Source: Solanum dulcamara
Taxonomy: Eukaryota > Streptophyta > Magnoliopsida > Solanales > Solanaceae
NCBI RefSeq assembly: GCF_947179165.1
Contig: NC_077248.1
Span: 48,820,232-48,884,231 of the forward strand
Direction: 5' to 3'
DNA length: 64,000 nucleotides
The notes beneath the pieces are model-generated. The model made no database searches and had not been told where the DNA came from. It saw only the letters and a program-made list of their open reading frames with translations. This document shows positions 1-12,700 of this stretch, in pieces. Every line of letters begins with the position of its first letter. Positions within the stretch are counted from its first letter, which is position 1. A program made the position numbers and the translations under genes.

Positions 1-2398
1 ATAGAATCATAGAACATAAAGAGAGATAAGAGAGTAACCTGTACATATGAGTGCCCTTTTAGGCCGGATTCCATGCATGCTTGTTTTTTCCTTTAAAAAC
101 ATTTCTTTTTCATATACATAGAAAATAGAACATATCATATCGCCCACATATGTCCCGCGTCCGGGCATCTCGCATCCAGGATGAAAATTACTCCAACTGA
201 CCAGGTGGCAATGCGTCTATAGCGCCACATATGAACCTTCCCCATATCCCCTATATACATATACATATACATATAGACAGTATGCAGAAGAGCTCAACAA
301 AAGTCATGTATCTATCAGAGTGACGGAAGGTCGGTAACCTCCGATTGTATTATAGACGAACCATGATCGCTTTGTCTCACCTTGAAGGAACAATTATTAT
401 AATATGAGACTATCAACGAAAGATAATATTAAGAGAATGTAGAATAAGGTCACAATCTCGTAAGGCGCCAAATCGTATACATATGCACATAGGACCAATT
501 TTCAAGACTCGTAGAATAATCGAAATGAGTTATGATTCAAAAATCAAGATAAGAGTCATGTCAAGTATCTTTCAAAAATTACCATGGATTATATCAAAAT
601 AAAACTTTTGAAATTATATACACGTATCTAAGCACGAGAAAATATCCTTTGGAAACTCAAGCAAATTGGCCATCCTAGTGGCTCTACGAATAGGACTTCC
701 TTGAAATTGTATAAAATGACATATACTTGTTTCATAAAACTCATGCCAAAAGAAAGAGTAGCTCTATATACTTATGTCAAAACATGCCAAGAGAAATAAG
801 GGTAAACCTTACATACATGAAGTCGTTCTTATCATAGCCATCATAGACATATTCTCATCCTCGACATCATCAATGTCGTTATAAAACATATCTATCGTTA
901 TTGTCATAAAAGCTTGTAATACTGTAAACCTTTATTTTGGAAAACTATAGACATTTTGGAAAATATTGACGGGTTATAGGAAAAGTAGTCATTTCCTTGG
1001 GACCATTGACACCTAGCTTTTGAAAACAAAGAAAATATGGAAGCACTTATGAAATCATAACATCAGAATCATGCCTTGAAAAAAAGGGTAAGCCTTACAT
1101 ACCTTGTCCGCTTCCTTAGTCAATCCCACATAACTCTTGGCCTTCCCAAAAATCTATAACAAGGTTACCGAATGCAAACATTAGCTGTAGATATCGAAGA
1201 TTCTCATCCTAAACTAATATTTTTTTCTATCAAAATTTCGGCAGCACTTCCCCTGTAAATACACCATCCCCGAGATTTCAACTAGGCCACAATATCAAAA
1301 ACCATCCAACAACAAAAACCAGCAGCACATATACCATTAAATCACTTCAATATCCCATAATACAACTCCAAACAACTAGCTCAAATTTTACGATACCAAA
1401 ATAGAGTTTTTAACCTTTATTTCGTAAACTATTTAACCATACCAAATGGGGGGTCGTGTGGCTGCAACCAAAAGCACCGACACCCTTTTTAACACACTTT
1501 AAAGCCCTGCAACACGCAACCCAACTAGCTGCAACCGCAGCACCACAACGACAACACACTACGCGACTTCGATTGAACTACTACGACTTTCATTTAGTTG
1601 TTTCTAACGTCAAGCATCCTTATACATTTTTTTCACTTACAGCATCATTTATACATTTAACATACCCCATAACAACCTCATAAACTTCAATTGAAAGAGA
1701 AAATCTTACCTTGCTCAAAATTCACCAAAACTCGTCAAAACTTGCCTCGGAAGCTCTCATAGTGCGGCTAAAATTTTGGGGCTGTTTGGTAATATTTTTT
1801 GGCTGCTCCAAACCATAAATTTACATTACCAATACCTTCATAACATCTTGGTATACCCTATATAATTAATTTATTGAGCAAAATGGGAGACTTACCTCTT
1901 TTTTTCTCCCCCAAAACCGAGCTCTCTCTCTCTAGCTTCAAGTTTTTCTTCTCTTCTTTCTCTTGAATTTTCTAGAATTCTCTTGGGATAAGAATGACCC
2001 TAATGAGTCATAAGACACACATATATATATATATATATATCTTCCACCACTTATCCATATTTGAAAATAAGTCCCTCAAATATGAATATAAACACATGAC
2101 CCCTTCTCAATTTTTCTAGAACTTTCTTTAAAAAATAAAAATAAAGATGACTTAATTGTCTTGCCATGTACACTTTGGTTCATATATATTCATCACATGG
2201 CCATAAAAGAGTGCACCCCTACATGAATTTTCTTGAACACTTTGGTCTTTCAAGAACATTCTTGAACACTTTGTGAAATTCCCGTTTTACCCCTAGCCTT
2301 CCAGAATACTACCATAGGCCACTTTGCGAATTTTACTTTTTGCCCTTTGCCTTTACCAAATTTTCACACTATTAATATTCATAAATAATATTCATAAC
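1..2398 (-). repeat. LTR fragment, same kind as the solo LTR at 24.8-38.5 kb, cut by element A
   Basis: No coding sequence is visible. In the same order as the solo LTR at 24796-38468, this stretch has a 'gccaa(a)agaaa...ttacatac' module repeated at about 744, 783 and 1070, a 'cagcacttcccctgta' segment near 1240, 'aacaacaaaaaccagcagca' near 1308 and a 'gagctctctctctctagc' leader-like segment near 1918, so it reads as a diverged LTR on the minus strand. A short TA microsatellite lies at about 2020-2040. It stops where element A begins at 2399, and its continuation was not found beyond the cut 3' end of A. The 75-residue plus-strand ORF at 1456-1683 has no recognisable domain and is not called. 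Confidence 0.55.
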
Positions 2399-5300
2399 TG
2401 TAACACCCCTCAAAATGTTTCCCTAAGATTCGAACCTTTCTTGTACACGGGTAGGGTCAACCGTATTTATTTCGAGGTATGTGCTTGAGCTAAGATGAGT
2501 CCCTGAGAAATTGAAGAGTGTTGGAGGTGATGTGGGGTCACAGAGGACCCCTAGGACCAAGCTAAGTCCAAAAGATTCATCGTGGTTAAGTTTTAAGATG
2601 AGTTCGTGTATAGGGTCGACTTCTAATGACCTTATCTTTTGAAAGACAACAATCTGGGTGGCCCACGACCTACCAAATTAAAGTTCGTCGAGTCTTCTTT
2701 CCAACGCCACCAAGAATGTAATTTTTGGAGTTCAGAGTCAAAAGATATGACTATCCTAAGATGAACTAGCACAGTAGAGATTTTCAGGCCTGGGTTGCAA
2801 TTGCTAGGAAAACTGGGATTGGCGCTATAGTGGCGCGACGTGCCACTATCATGCCAGAAACATGCCTTAGTAGTTTGGGCTCTGGCGCGGCGCGCCACTA
2901 AAAGGTGTGCAGGGTCTTTCAAGCTAATTTCCAGAACCCAGAAAATATTGGCCTTGGCGCTGTAAGGGCGCGATGCGCCACTATCGCGCCAAGAATGTGC
3001 CTCAGTAGTTTGGTCCTTGGCGCGGCGCGCCACTACGAGGTATGCAGGTTTTAGGCGTAATCATCCTGGTGCTGCAAGGGCGCGACGCGCCACTATCGCG
3101 TCAGGTATATTTTTAGCCTATTTTCAGAACTTTTGAGGAGAGGTAATTTGGGAACTTACCCAAATTATATATGTATCAGCCCTAACATATTTTGGGATTA
3201 TTTTCAATCCCTCACTCTCTCTCTAAAATCCCTAGAAACCTATCTCTCTCTCTCTGTCTTCTTCTTCTTCTTCTCCATTTCCAACAAGAAGAGTTCCAAG
3301 AGCTTCAAAGTTTGAGTCCTCCATTGAAGACCCAACCACAAGGTTTTCTTCAAAGTCTTCAAACAAGGTGTGTAAGGCTAACCAAAAATATGGATTGAGT
3401 TCTTCCATATTCCTATAGATGTGTTGGTTAGGAGTTGTGAAAGAGTTGCACCTTCTAGAAAGGTTTTCTTGAAAGTTTTCCCTAAACTATGGAATGTTTT
3501 TAGATACAAATGGTTGATTGATGATTTTAATGACTTGAGTTACTAAATAGTCATCTTTCATATTATTGACTATAAATGGATCTTTGTATATAGATTTATA
3601 GGTATTGACGATATTCTTGAGTTGAGTTTTATTGAGAGTATGGGTTCATGTTTTATTCACATGAACCCAAGATGAGATTTCTTTGTCATAATTGTCTTGA
3701 AGTTGAGATGGATGGTTTTGTGTATATATGTATTGATTGGAATGAAAAGAATGAATTGGATAATTAAGAATGTCCTTTTGCTTCCATAAATTGAACATAG
3801 GACTAAAATAAGGATTTTGGAGTAGATGTTTGATGATTGATGTGATGATGATATTTGACAATGATGTGATGATAATGTTTGATGATGATGATGATGTAAT
3901 GATGATGTTTGATGACGATGTGAATAATTGTATTTGACGATGATGTGAATGAAGAGGTTATATTGATGAGGATGTTGTGTGATGAAGTGGATTGGAGTCT
4001 AATGTGATTATTTGATATGTGATTTACCTAATTTAATGTGGTTGGAGTCTTATGAGCATTTTGAAAATAAATGATTTTGGAACCATTTTTGCATAAACTA
4101 TTTATACACTATTTTGAGTCTAAAGAATGATTATTTTCATCTTTAATTTAAAAAGGAGTTTAAGCATGAGTTGAGTTTGAGGAGCCTCTAAATGAGTTGA
4201 GTATTGTTACATTAAAGTATCTATTTTGAGTTTGAGTTGATGAGTTGGATTTATATTTTAAATGTACTTAATATTTTCTACATACATTGAGTTGAGATTG
4301 TATAGATTTTAAAGAGAAGAGTTTGATGATTTGAGATGAGTCAATTTGAAAGAAGGTCCAATGAGGCCAGATTTGAAAAGAGTCCAATGAGACTAAATGA
4401 GTTGATTTGAAAGAGTCCGATAAGACTAAATGAGCATTTTGAGTATTTTACTCACTTGATAGATATGAGCATATTGAGTCTTGGGAGGAGTATCGAGCAC
4501 CGAATTGGGTAAGACTACAGTCCATACTCGAACCAATAAACTACGTCGCCAAACGTAGGAGGGGATTGAACTATTAAAGTCGGATGCTTCCCCGACATGT
4601 TTGTCCTGACATTATAGAACTTGGTTGGATTGGATCCATGATTGGTTGATTCGTTCATACCCTGTCAAGGTGTGAACGGATGTGGCAACAACGTCAGCTT
4701 GTTGTACTATCACTCGCTCATATGGTGATGGTTGTCGGTTAGAGAAACTCCCAATTGAATGGATTGTGCTTGATATGATTGGTTTGAATATGATTGTAGA
4801 TGATTGAGTTGAATTGTAAAATATTGCACATTCTAATTTGTATAGTATTGAGTTGAGTCCTTTGAGTTGATTGTTGAGTGGATTGTTGAGTTGATTTTAT
4901 ATGATCAGGATTAGGTGATGTGTGATGGATTAGAGTATGTGATATGTGATTAGATAAGTGTATGATGGAAGGGTATAGGATTGGATTAGATCGGATCGTA
5001 TATGACCGGATTGAACCAATTGTATACGATTGGATTGAATCGGATGATATATGATTTGATTGAACTGTATTGTGTATGATTGGATTGGATTGTATGATGT
5101 GTGATTGGTTCTTGTCTAAAAGTGTATTCTTACTTTAGACTTATGACGCCTTACGTGAGTTTCTCTTATCTTCCTGAGTTGAGATATTTGAACCAGTGTT
5201 ACTCTTCCTTGAGGTATGTTTCATTCTGCCATATTACATACCAGTACATTCCACGTACTGACGCCATTTGGCCTGCATCATTTTATGATGCAGAGACAGG

Positions 5301-5766
5301 TTTAAGAGATCGTCAATAGGAGCATCATTGGGGATCTATTCACACTCAGCGTATTGGTGAGTCCTCCCCTACTTTCGGAGGACACCGCTTGTGAAATCTT
5401 GCGTCGAGTTAGCCTTTTTATTTTGAGTTGAGGTAGCCATGAACATGTCATTGGCACCAATTAGATAGTAATGATAGAGGCTTCATAGACTATATAGTGA
5501 ATGGTCGATTGAATATTTCTTTCCTTAAATTATTCTTGCCAAACTATTTTTAATGACAAATATTTTAGTTGAATTATTGGCCCATGGCCTTTATTCTTTG
5601 AGTTAGATTGATGTTTTGAGTTGCCTGCTAAATTATTCTTTATTTTTAAACTTTTTGCTGATTGAAATAACGGACGGATGTGTGATCAGGCTATGTGGTT
5701 CGCTTGGGAGCCAGAAATGGTTTTTGAGTGCCGATTACGTCTAGGGTACCCTCTTGGGGCGTGACA
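2399..5766 (+). repeat. 5' LTR of element A
   Basis: Starts TGTAACACCCC and ends GGGGCGTGACA immediately before the primer site. At 3368 bp it is about 900 bp longer than the 2448-bp LTRs of element B; the extra length is in the second half and includes GAT-rich simple repeats. The GGCGC-rich palindromic modules lie at about 2820-3110, a TATATA segment at about 3166, a CT-rich leader at about 3220-3275, and a splice-donor-like 'aaggtgtgtaaggc' at about 3364. Confidence 0.8.
3815..3985 (+). repeat. GAT/TGATGA-rich simple repeat inside the element A LTR
   Basis: Irregular runs of gatgatgat and 'gatgatgtttgatga' over about 170 bp. It is absent from the B, C and G LTRs and accounts for part of the extra length of the A LTR. 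Confidence 0.7.
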
Positions 5767-5770
5767 AACA

Positions 5771-5782
5771 TGGTATCAGAGC
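5771..5782 (+). other. Primer binding site of element A (initiator Met tRNA)
   Basis: TGGTATCAGAGC lies four bases after the end of the 5' LTR. This 12-mer is the standard plant retrotransposon complement to the 3' end of tRNA-iMet. The same site occurs in B and, with one mismatch, in C. Confidence 0.85.
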
Positions 5783-7433
5783 ATAGAGTTCAAGTGTCCT
5801 AGGGAGTCTATGAAGCTGTATCTAGTAGAGTCTTGCTTATGGGTGTGTTGTGCACCACACTTATAATCAGGAGGCTATAGGACATTAAGAATTTGTTTCC
5901 CTTCTTTCATATTCTGAGTTTGTGCGATAGAGTTTGACTCTATGAATGTTCCCTCCTAATTCGTGTGTTGCTCAAATCCATTTGACTACCCCTCATACTC
6001 AAGGTAGTTAAAATGGTAGATATTAGATTCTTGTTGATGAGTTAAGATAAAGTCTTGAGGAAGGGAATAGACGGCACAAGGCTTGAGAGGAGCCGATTAC
6101 TGTGCTTAACTCTATTGATCTGGAAAGATGTACTCTCATTCGTATGGATCGTGCGTTGAGTCAGAGCAAGATGTATCCTAGAATCTTATCCCTACATCTT
6201 GATTCGAATGTCACCTTCGAGGGGGAAGTTGTATATCTAAGTGATAAGTGTCACCATCCGATGGAGTGTAATCCGAGGCATGGAGAGCTATGGTTGATAG
6301 GATGATTGTAGAGTTAGAAAGAGGGAGTTAGAGGAGTAGAACTGAAGTAGTAAGAATGGTGGTTGATTGAGGCCTACAACTAGAGTGGAGTATCTATAGG
6401 GTGAGTAATGAGGTATAATAAATGATTGTGATAGTTCTAGTTTTAAGATTTTATTTAGTAGGCTTGACATGACATATGCGAGAGATTAAGATATTAGCTT
6501 ACGGGGAGTGTGTGTTATGAATGGAGGGGTTATGTGACCCTCAGATGTAAATAGTGAATTGAGTCTAAGTCATATGGTAAGAAGAGGCTTAAGAGGTGTA
6601 TATGAAACAGTATAGAGTTATATGAGGTTCTAAATTGTGAGTTGATCTAAGTGACTAGTTAGTATTCTTTTGTTGATGCCTTTAAGCTAAGGGGGAGATG
6701 ATAGGGTAATGAGCCAAAGTAAGTCTTGAGCTTCCGATAGTGATGAGTTGGCCAAGATGATAGTGGACGGAGTTGAGCGATAGTAGATGAGGGAGGGTGA
6801 GTGCTTCCCGATTATGACAGTTTTGTTGTACTTGTCTAGTTGAGGATAAATGTGTAGAGGAGGAGTGAGATGAGACCTTGTGATGAGCAATAGATAGGTA
6901 AGAGTATGTTATTGTGTCTCCGGGAAAGAGCTCATACGATGATGAGGGTATAAGTGTTAAAGTAAGCTCGAGAACTCTTAGATATGAGTGAGGTAGTTAG
7001 AGTAATAAGCTTGAGTGTATGGTTGTCGTTGTGAGAGTGATGGTAGTAGACTAATGATTGCATCTGGGGGAAAGATTGTAGGTACGTGAAGGGTGTTATG
7101 AGGCTTGGAAAGGAGAGGAAGTTCGGACACCGATATATTGACCTCATGAAATAGTAAAGAGGATTGGAAATGTCGCTCGTGAATTAGAATTTGACGGTTG
7201 AGTATGTAGATGTTTGAATGATTCGGTTGATGGAGTTTCGATGTTCTATTCGTGCCAAATGATGAGAATGATGAAGGCGATGCCCCTAATCCTGAGTTGA
7301 AATGATTTGTCTATTCTTGAGTTTGAATAGCCAATTGTCTAAATTGCTCGATTGGTTGATTCGATTGAGTTTCGATTTTTATTCGTGCCTAGAGTCCACC
7401 ATTGGTTTACTCATCATTCGAGGACGAATGATC
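5783..7433 (+). pseudogene. Worn interior of element A with a trace of integrase C-terminal region
   Basis: The first 300 bases match the untranslated leader of element B (around 'gtgttgtgcaccacac'). No gag or reverse transcriptase is recognisable after that. Around 7085-7145 the plus strand still reads like KGVMR-G-ERK-RYID, matching the segment just before the chromodomain in B ([18 protein letters not shown]). The 'tcgaggacgaatgatcccaaggggga' type 3' end is retained. Most of pol is deleted or decayed beyond recognition. Confidence 0.6.
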
Positions 7434-7448
7434 CCAAGGGGGAGATAA
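7434..7448 (+). other. Polypurine tract of element A
   Basis: The purine-rich run AAGGGGGAGATAA lies directly against the TGTAAC start of the 3' LTR, matching the position of the tract in B and C; it would prime plus-strand DNA synthesis. Confidence 0.75.
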
Positions 7449-8481
7449 TGTAACACCCCTCAAAATATTTCCCTAAGATTCGGACCTTTCTTGTACACGG
7501 GTAGGGTCAATCATATTTATTTCGAGGTATGTGCTTGAGTTAGGATGAGTCCCTGAGAAATTGAAGAGTGTTGGAGGTGATGTGGGGTCACAGAGGACCC
7601 CTAGGACCAAGCTAAGTCCAAAAGATTCATCGTGGTTAAGTTTTAGAATGAGTTCGTGTATAGGGTCGATTTCTAATGACCCAATCTTTTGAAAGACGAC
7701 AATCTGGGTGGCCCACGACCTACCAAATTAAAGGTCGTCGAGTCTTCTTTCCAACGCCACCAAGAATGTAATTTTTGGAGTTCAGAGTCAAAAGATATGA
7801 CGATCCTAAGATGAACTAGCACAGTAGAGATTTTCAGGCCTGGATTGCAATTGCTAGGAAAACTGGGCTTGGCGCCGCAGTGGCGCGACACGCCACTATC
7901 GCGCCAGAAACATGCCTCAATAGTTTGGGCTCTGGCGCGGCGCACCACTAAAAGGTGTGCAGGGTCTTTCAAGCCAATTTCCAGAACCCAGAAAATATTG
8001 GCCTTGGAGCTGTAAGGGCGCGACGCGCCACTATCGCACCAAGAATGTGCCTCAGTAGTTTGGTCCTTGGCATGGCGCGCCACTACGAGGTGTGCAGGTT
8101 TTAGGCGTAATCAGCCTGGCGCTGCAAGGGCGCGATGCGCCACTATCGCGCCAGGTCCATTTTTAGCCTATTTTCAGAACTTTTGAGGAGGGGTAATTTG
8201 GGAACTTACCCAAATTATATATGTATCAGCCCTAACACATTTTGGGATCATTTTCAATCCCTCACTCTCTCTCTAAAATCCCTAGAAACCTATCTCTCTC
8301 TCTCTCTCTTCTTCTTCTTCTTCTTCTTCTCCTCCATTTCCAACAAGAAGAGTTCCAAGAGCTTCAAGGTTTGAGTCCTCCATTGAAGACCCAACCACAA
8401 GATTTTCTTCAAAGTCTTCACACAAGGTATGTAAGGCTAACCAAAAATATGGATTGAGTTCTTCCATATGCCCATAGATGT
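7449..8481 (+). repeat. Truncated 3' LTR of element A
   Basis: Collinear with the first part of the 5' LTR (2399-3422), including the GGCGC modules at about 7868-8155, the TATATA segment at about 8216, the CT-rich leader at 8280-8335 and the splice-donor-like 'caaggtatgtaaggct' at about 8424. Similarity ends abruptly after 'catagatgtg' near 8481, where unrelated sequence begins. Confidence 0.8.
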
Positions 8482-8692
8482 GTTCCGAGATCTGTAGCTT
8501 CGATTGACCCCAAATACCACTTTTTAATACTTAAAGCTTATGAAAACTCAAAATTTCCAAAGATTTAACTTTTCATAGGATTTTCTAAAAATCAACACCC
8601 GATACCAATCAGAAACGACTCAGAGCAACTAAAGGGAGGGGTAAAATGACTATTTTACAAAAATATTAAAAATGACCTTGAGGGTCATTACA
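8482..8692 (-). repeat. Fragment of another LTR beginning TGTAATGACC
   Basis: On the minus strand this begins at 8692 as TGTAATGACCCTCAAGGTCA, the same opening as the plus-strand LTR-like sequence at 39142 (TGTAATGACCGTTCAGGTCA). Only about 210 bp are present, abutting the broken end of element A, so this looks like an illegitimate recombination junction. There is no coding content. Confidence 0.5.
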
Positions 8693-9212
8693 CGCCTCTA
8701 ATTCACCAACCAAATCACGTTAAATTTGTGTCATCTTTGTTTGCTTTACTTTCATTATTATCAATTTATTAGTCTTTTTTATTATCATTATAATATTATT
8801 TAGCTAAATATCACAGTATCCATATTTTAATCCTTTCAACGTTAGAAAAGAGAAAAAACAATCTTCTAAAAGCGGACAAAAAAAAAAGAGAAACGAATAA
8901 ATTGAAATGGAATATCATTTAATAAGTAATAAAGAAGAAACATGGGTTACCCTTAGGAATGGGTGCAAATCTTTTGGGATAACAAAAATTTTGTATTTTA
9001 TTTATCATTTCATTGTCTTCAAATTAAATGCTCCAAAAAAGGAAAATAAAAAAAAAATCTTTTGATGAAAAAACTACAATTGCTCCAACCACCCTGCATG
9101 GGGCAGACTGCGTCTGTTCCAGCAATATCTGTTTCTTGGTGAATATAATAACAACGGTGGACGATTTTCCCAATACTAATAATAAATGAGCAGCCCATAT
9201 CATGCAGAGCAG

Positions 9213-9218
9213 TATAAA
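9213..9218 (+). promoter_or_regulatory. Candidate TATA box for the MFS gene
   Basis: TATAAA in 'gcagtataaatccctgc', followed about 30 bases on by a CT/A-rich segment typical of plant start sites. It is the best match between the upstream repeat fragment and the start codon. Confidence 0.4.
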
Positions 9219-9287
9219 TCCCTGCTTGTTTATTTTAGTGCATCTTCACTTTGTTATTTTCCATATTAGTGAAGTAGTTGGAGAGTG

Positions 9288-9308
9288 ATGGCGACGTATA
9301 AATTATAA
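9288..9308 (+). other. Candidate upstream ORF (6 codons plus stop)
   Basis: ATG GCG ACG TAT AAA TTA TAA lies in the likely 5' leader, in good start context (gagtgATGG). If transcription begins near 9245 it would precede the main start and could lower translation. It might be removed or altered if a 5' UTR intron is spliced. Confidence 0.25.
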
Positions 9309-9774
9309 AAATGTTAAATTATATCAGATATTTTAGGTGATAGATTTTCTTGCTGCATTTCTTCTTTAAAATATGAAACAATGATTGATCACCCTACGTA
9401 AACTTGCAAACGTAATAATGCATACAAAGAGAAAGTTCCTTTTTTTATTCACCACTCTTTCCTTCTTTATTTATTTTATTTGATGCTGAACAATTCCCCA
9501 AAATAAATGCGCAATAATTTAGTTGAAGAATACAGGCTTAAATTTATGCCTTATACAGCAGATAAATTAGAAATCAAAGTTGGTCGATCGGTACATGTTA
9601 CTCAAGAAACACTTTAGTGCAAACACGATCCTTATGCCCAATATTTTGGCCAAGTATATGTCATATGTTTATATTGTGAACCAAACTTGTTAAATTGAAA
9701 TTCATGACATCGATCATCGATATATGATGCGTGGTGCAGGTGTCAAATAACTAGGACATCGGAGACTTGATATC

Positions 9775-12700
9775 ATGGCGGATGAAATGGTTGATGATGA
9801 ACCAAAGGCCCTTGGAAGGTGTTCTATATTTACTTATGGTGTGGGACACATGCTGAATGATATAACATCTTCCTGTTGGTATACATATCTCTTGCTCTAC
9901 TTGACAGATATTGGATTGTCCCCAAGGTTGGTACTTTACGCTCATTTATTTGTTATGTCACAAAATACGTACGGACCAAATAATGATGTTTGATAGATAT
10001 GGTCCGATTGATAACAAGGTGGTAGCTAGCTAGTTTCTTCTTTTATAATTCAGTAGTTTTGGGATGTCATTGAAGAAGAAAATGTACACAAAAGGGATAT
10101 TTCCTATTCATATATTCTCTTTATTTGGTAAAGTACTATTGTTGCTGTTAAGACTGTGAATTGTTTTGTTATTTTGAGATTCATCTCTTAATTAAGCCTC
10201 TCTAATTCACAGCAATGCCGCAACAGTCACACTTACTGGCCAGTTTGCTGATGCATTTACGACCATAATAGCTGGTGAACTGGTAAATATATATTCCATT
10301 TTATTTTCCTTGTTTCCTATAAAAAATTATTCTTATATATGCTTTGCGGTATATATGTACTACATCAATTCATGAAGAATAACTACTGCCTTTTATCTTC
10401 GATGTCTTGTGGAAGCATTGTGTGAAGCTTAACATCCCGTGCTAGAATTAGTTAGATTTAGCTTGTCCATGTTATTGCAGAAATGTACATTATCTGTTTA
10501 ATTTCTTACCTGATCAACCTCACCATTTTTGAAAGCCACTTATGTACTTGATCAAATATACAGTGTTAGGAACTTTATATAATCCATCCAAGAGTACAAG
10601 TAAATAATTAGACAGAGATATGATATCATAAGAATGAAAAGCAAATCCATGACAATACTTGATTGAAGAAGACAAGATCTTCTAAACAATGCTCCCTCCG
10701 TCTTATTTTAGTTGTCATGTTGCGTTTTTCGAAAGTCAATGTAATTAATTTTTAAAGTTAAATTATATTACTTTAACTCAATATTATAAAGTAAAAAAAT
10801 TAGATATTCAAATACTATACGAAAATTACTATAAGTTACAATTTTTTTCATATTAATATAATAAAAAATATATCTTAAAATGTTAGTTAAAGTTTATATA
10901 GTTTGACTCTAAAAAAAACCATGACAACTAAAATAGAACAAAAAAATTAGTTTTTTTATGGTATTTTTTTTCCTGAGATAGAAAAAATATATATTATTTT
11001 TCTGATTAAAGAACTACTCAATTTAAAGAATTCAGAAGTGTCTTTTCAGGTCAAAAGACACTTTTTCAGATTAAAAGACACATTTTCAATAAATTTTCAT
11101 CATACATATGAAAAATTTTATGAATTTCTTTCTTATTTAAATTATTATTAAATTAAATTAGGTCATACAGCCCATTTATTGAAAATGGAAAATTAGAAAG
11201 GTCCAACACAAGATACAATAATCGGGTCAAAACTAGCCCAGACCAAAACAAGAGAAAGGAAAAACAACAAAATTAATCTCAGACAACATCTATCTTCTTG
11301 AAATTTCTCACTGAAGCTTGACTCTTCAATTCCTCTGCTAAGCTTCATCTTCAGGTCTCTCTCCTTCTTTGCTCTTACATGATTGTTTCTCAGCTTGTTG
11401 CTCTCAATCCGATGATAATTTCTTTGAGGGAAACGAGCTGACCTCCACTATCTCTTTGTTTGCATCTAATACCGATGAAAATTTCAACTACTAATTGTTG
11501 TTCGATGATGAAGACGAATTTCTGAGGGTACGAGCTGGTCTTCTCTGTTCTCACTGTGGATCTAAGGATAAAACCCACATATTAATAGATATTTATTTTT
11601 AGCCCCAAATAGTTTAATATTTTATTAGATTATAAAATGAACTTATTTAAATGACAATGTATCTATATACAAATTTATTAATATGTGAGTCCATAAAATA
11701 GAAATTACTAACAATCTCCACTTGGATCATATATATTTCTAAAGAATTGTACACAAACGAAAATTTATTGTGCACAAACTTCTGCTATCTTAATTAAAAT
11801 ATCTCAAAACAATCTCGTTCATCGATAATACCAATATAGAATCAAAACGATTTTTGTAACATATAATCATAACTAAACCTATCAATGATCACAAATAATA
11901 TCAGTAATACCAATGACACATATCAAATATGAAAATTACATGTAAAATGATCTAAAGCATGTCTATTTCCAACTAGTCCTACTATATGACTTTAATAGTT
12001 CAAAATCACTTTCTTATACTTTATGCAAACCGCGATAGAAAGTTAATATCTTTATTTTCAGAGTTATCAGTAAACACATAAAAATTTTAAATTTCATAAA
12101 ACTTCAATCTGTATCTAAAATAAATTTTAACATCTTAAAATCATAAATAAATAATCAACTCCTACTAAAATGGCTCATAATTGAATCTAACAACACCCAT
12201 ATGAGTCACATTCCCATGAAACACTTTAAGCAGCAAACCCTTTGAGACAGAATCCGCAATCATCGAATTTGTATTAATATGCTCAATTGACATAAGACAA
12301 CTCTAAACTCTTTCCTTAACAACCAAAAATCCAACCTCAAGGTGCTTTGGCTTTTAACATTTATCAAACACACACATATATGAAAGGTGGTCCCATCTCA
12401 AGATAACTAGCACAACATTTATCATTTAGTCGTTGGACAAAAATAATAATTTGTCGAAGGTATTCTTATACATAGTTTATGAATGTTGATTATTGAAACG
12501 TCTTAATAATATATATTTCTTTGGACCGACATTACTAGCATGCATTACTAAATGTATCACATATTCATAACTATCCATAATCTAGCCAAAATGATCTTCT
12601 TTTGGGATAATTATTTTGCATAGATAAAACTTATTTATATGTTCAAAATAAATAGAATTTATGCAATAGAGATTACTTTGGCAACATATTAGTTCAATCT

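Larger units (their letters stand above)
2399..8481 (+). mobile_element. Element A: degenerate Ty3/gypsy LTR retrotransposon, 3' truncated
   Basis: The order is 5' LTR (2399-5766), tRNA primer site (5771-5782), about 1.7 kb of worn interior, polypurine tract (7434-7448) and a partial 3' LTR (7449-8481). Both LTRs begin TGTAACACCCC, and the 5' LTR ends GGGGCGTGACA, the same ends as elements B and C, so A belongs to that superfamily. The interior is far too short for gag-pol (B has about 5.1 kb between its LTRs). The 3' LTR stops about 1 kb in, so no target-site duplication can be checked; the five bases before the element are ATAAC. A is older and more damaged than B. Confidence 0.8.
8693..9774 (+). 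promoter_or_regulatory. Upstream region, promoter and 5' UTR of the MFS transporter gene
   Basis: AT-rich non-coding sequence. The best core promoter candidate is TATAAA at 9213-9218, inside 'cagtataaatccctgc', which would place transcription start near 9245. The start codon is about 530 bases further on. The region before it could hold a 5' UTR intron (possible donor at 'attttag|gtgata' near 9332, possible acceptor at 'ggtgcag|gtgtc' near 9740). A six-codon upstream ORF starts at 9288. Promoter and UTR intron are inference only. Confidence 0.4.

Noticed and set aside
2632..3033. 133-residue minus-strand ORF recurring at 7673, 28418, 35938 and, in part, 49874
   Set aside because: Antisense to LTR U3 including the GGCGC modules; it recurs only because the LTR does, with stops and indels differing between copies.
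8282..8467. Glu-rich minus-strand ORF
   Set aside because: Translation of the CT-rich LTR leader on the opposite strand.
9775..9993. 72-residue single-exon ORF at the transporter start
   Set aside because: The last 21 codons read through the donor at 9927; splicing to 10213 restores the conserved LSPSNAATV segment.
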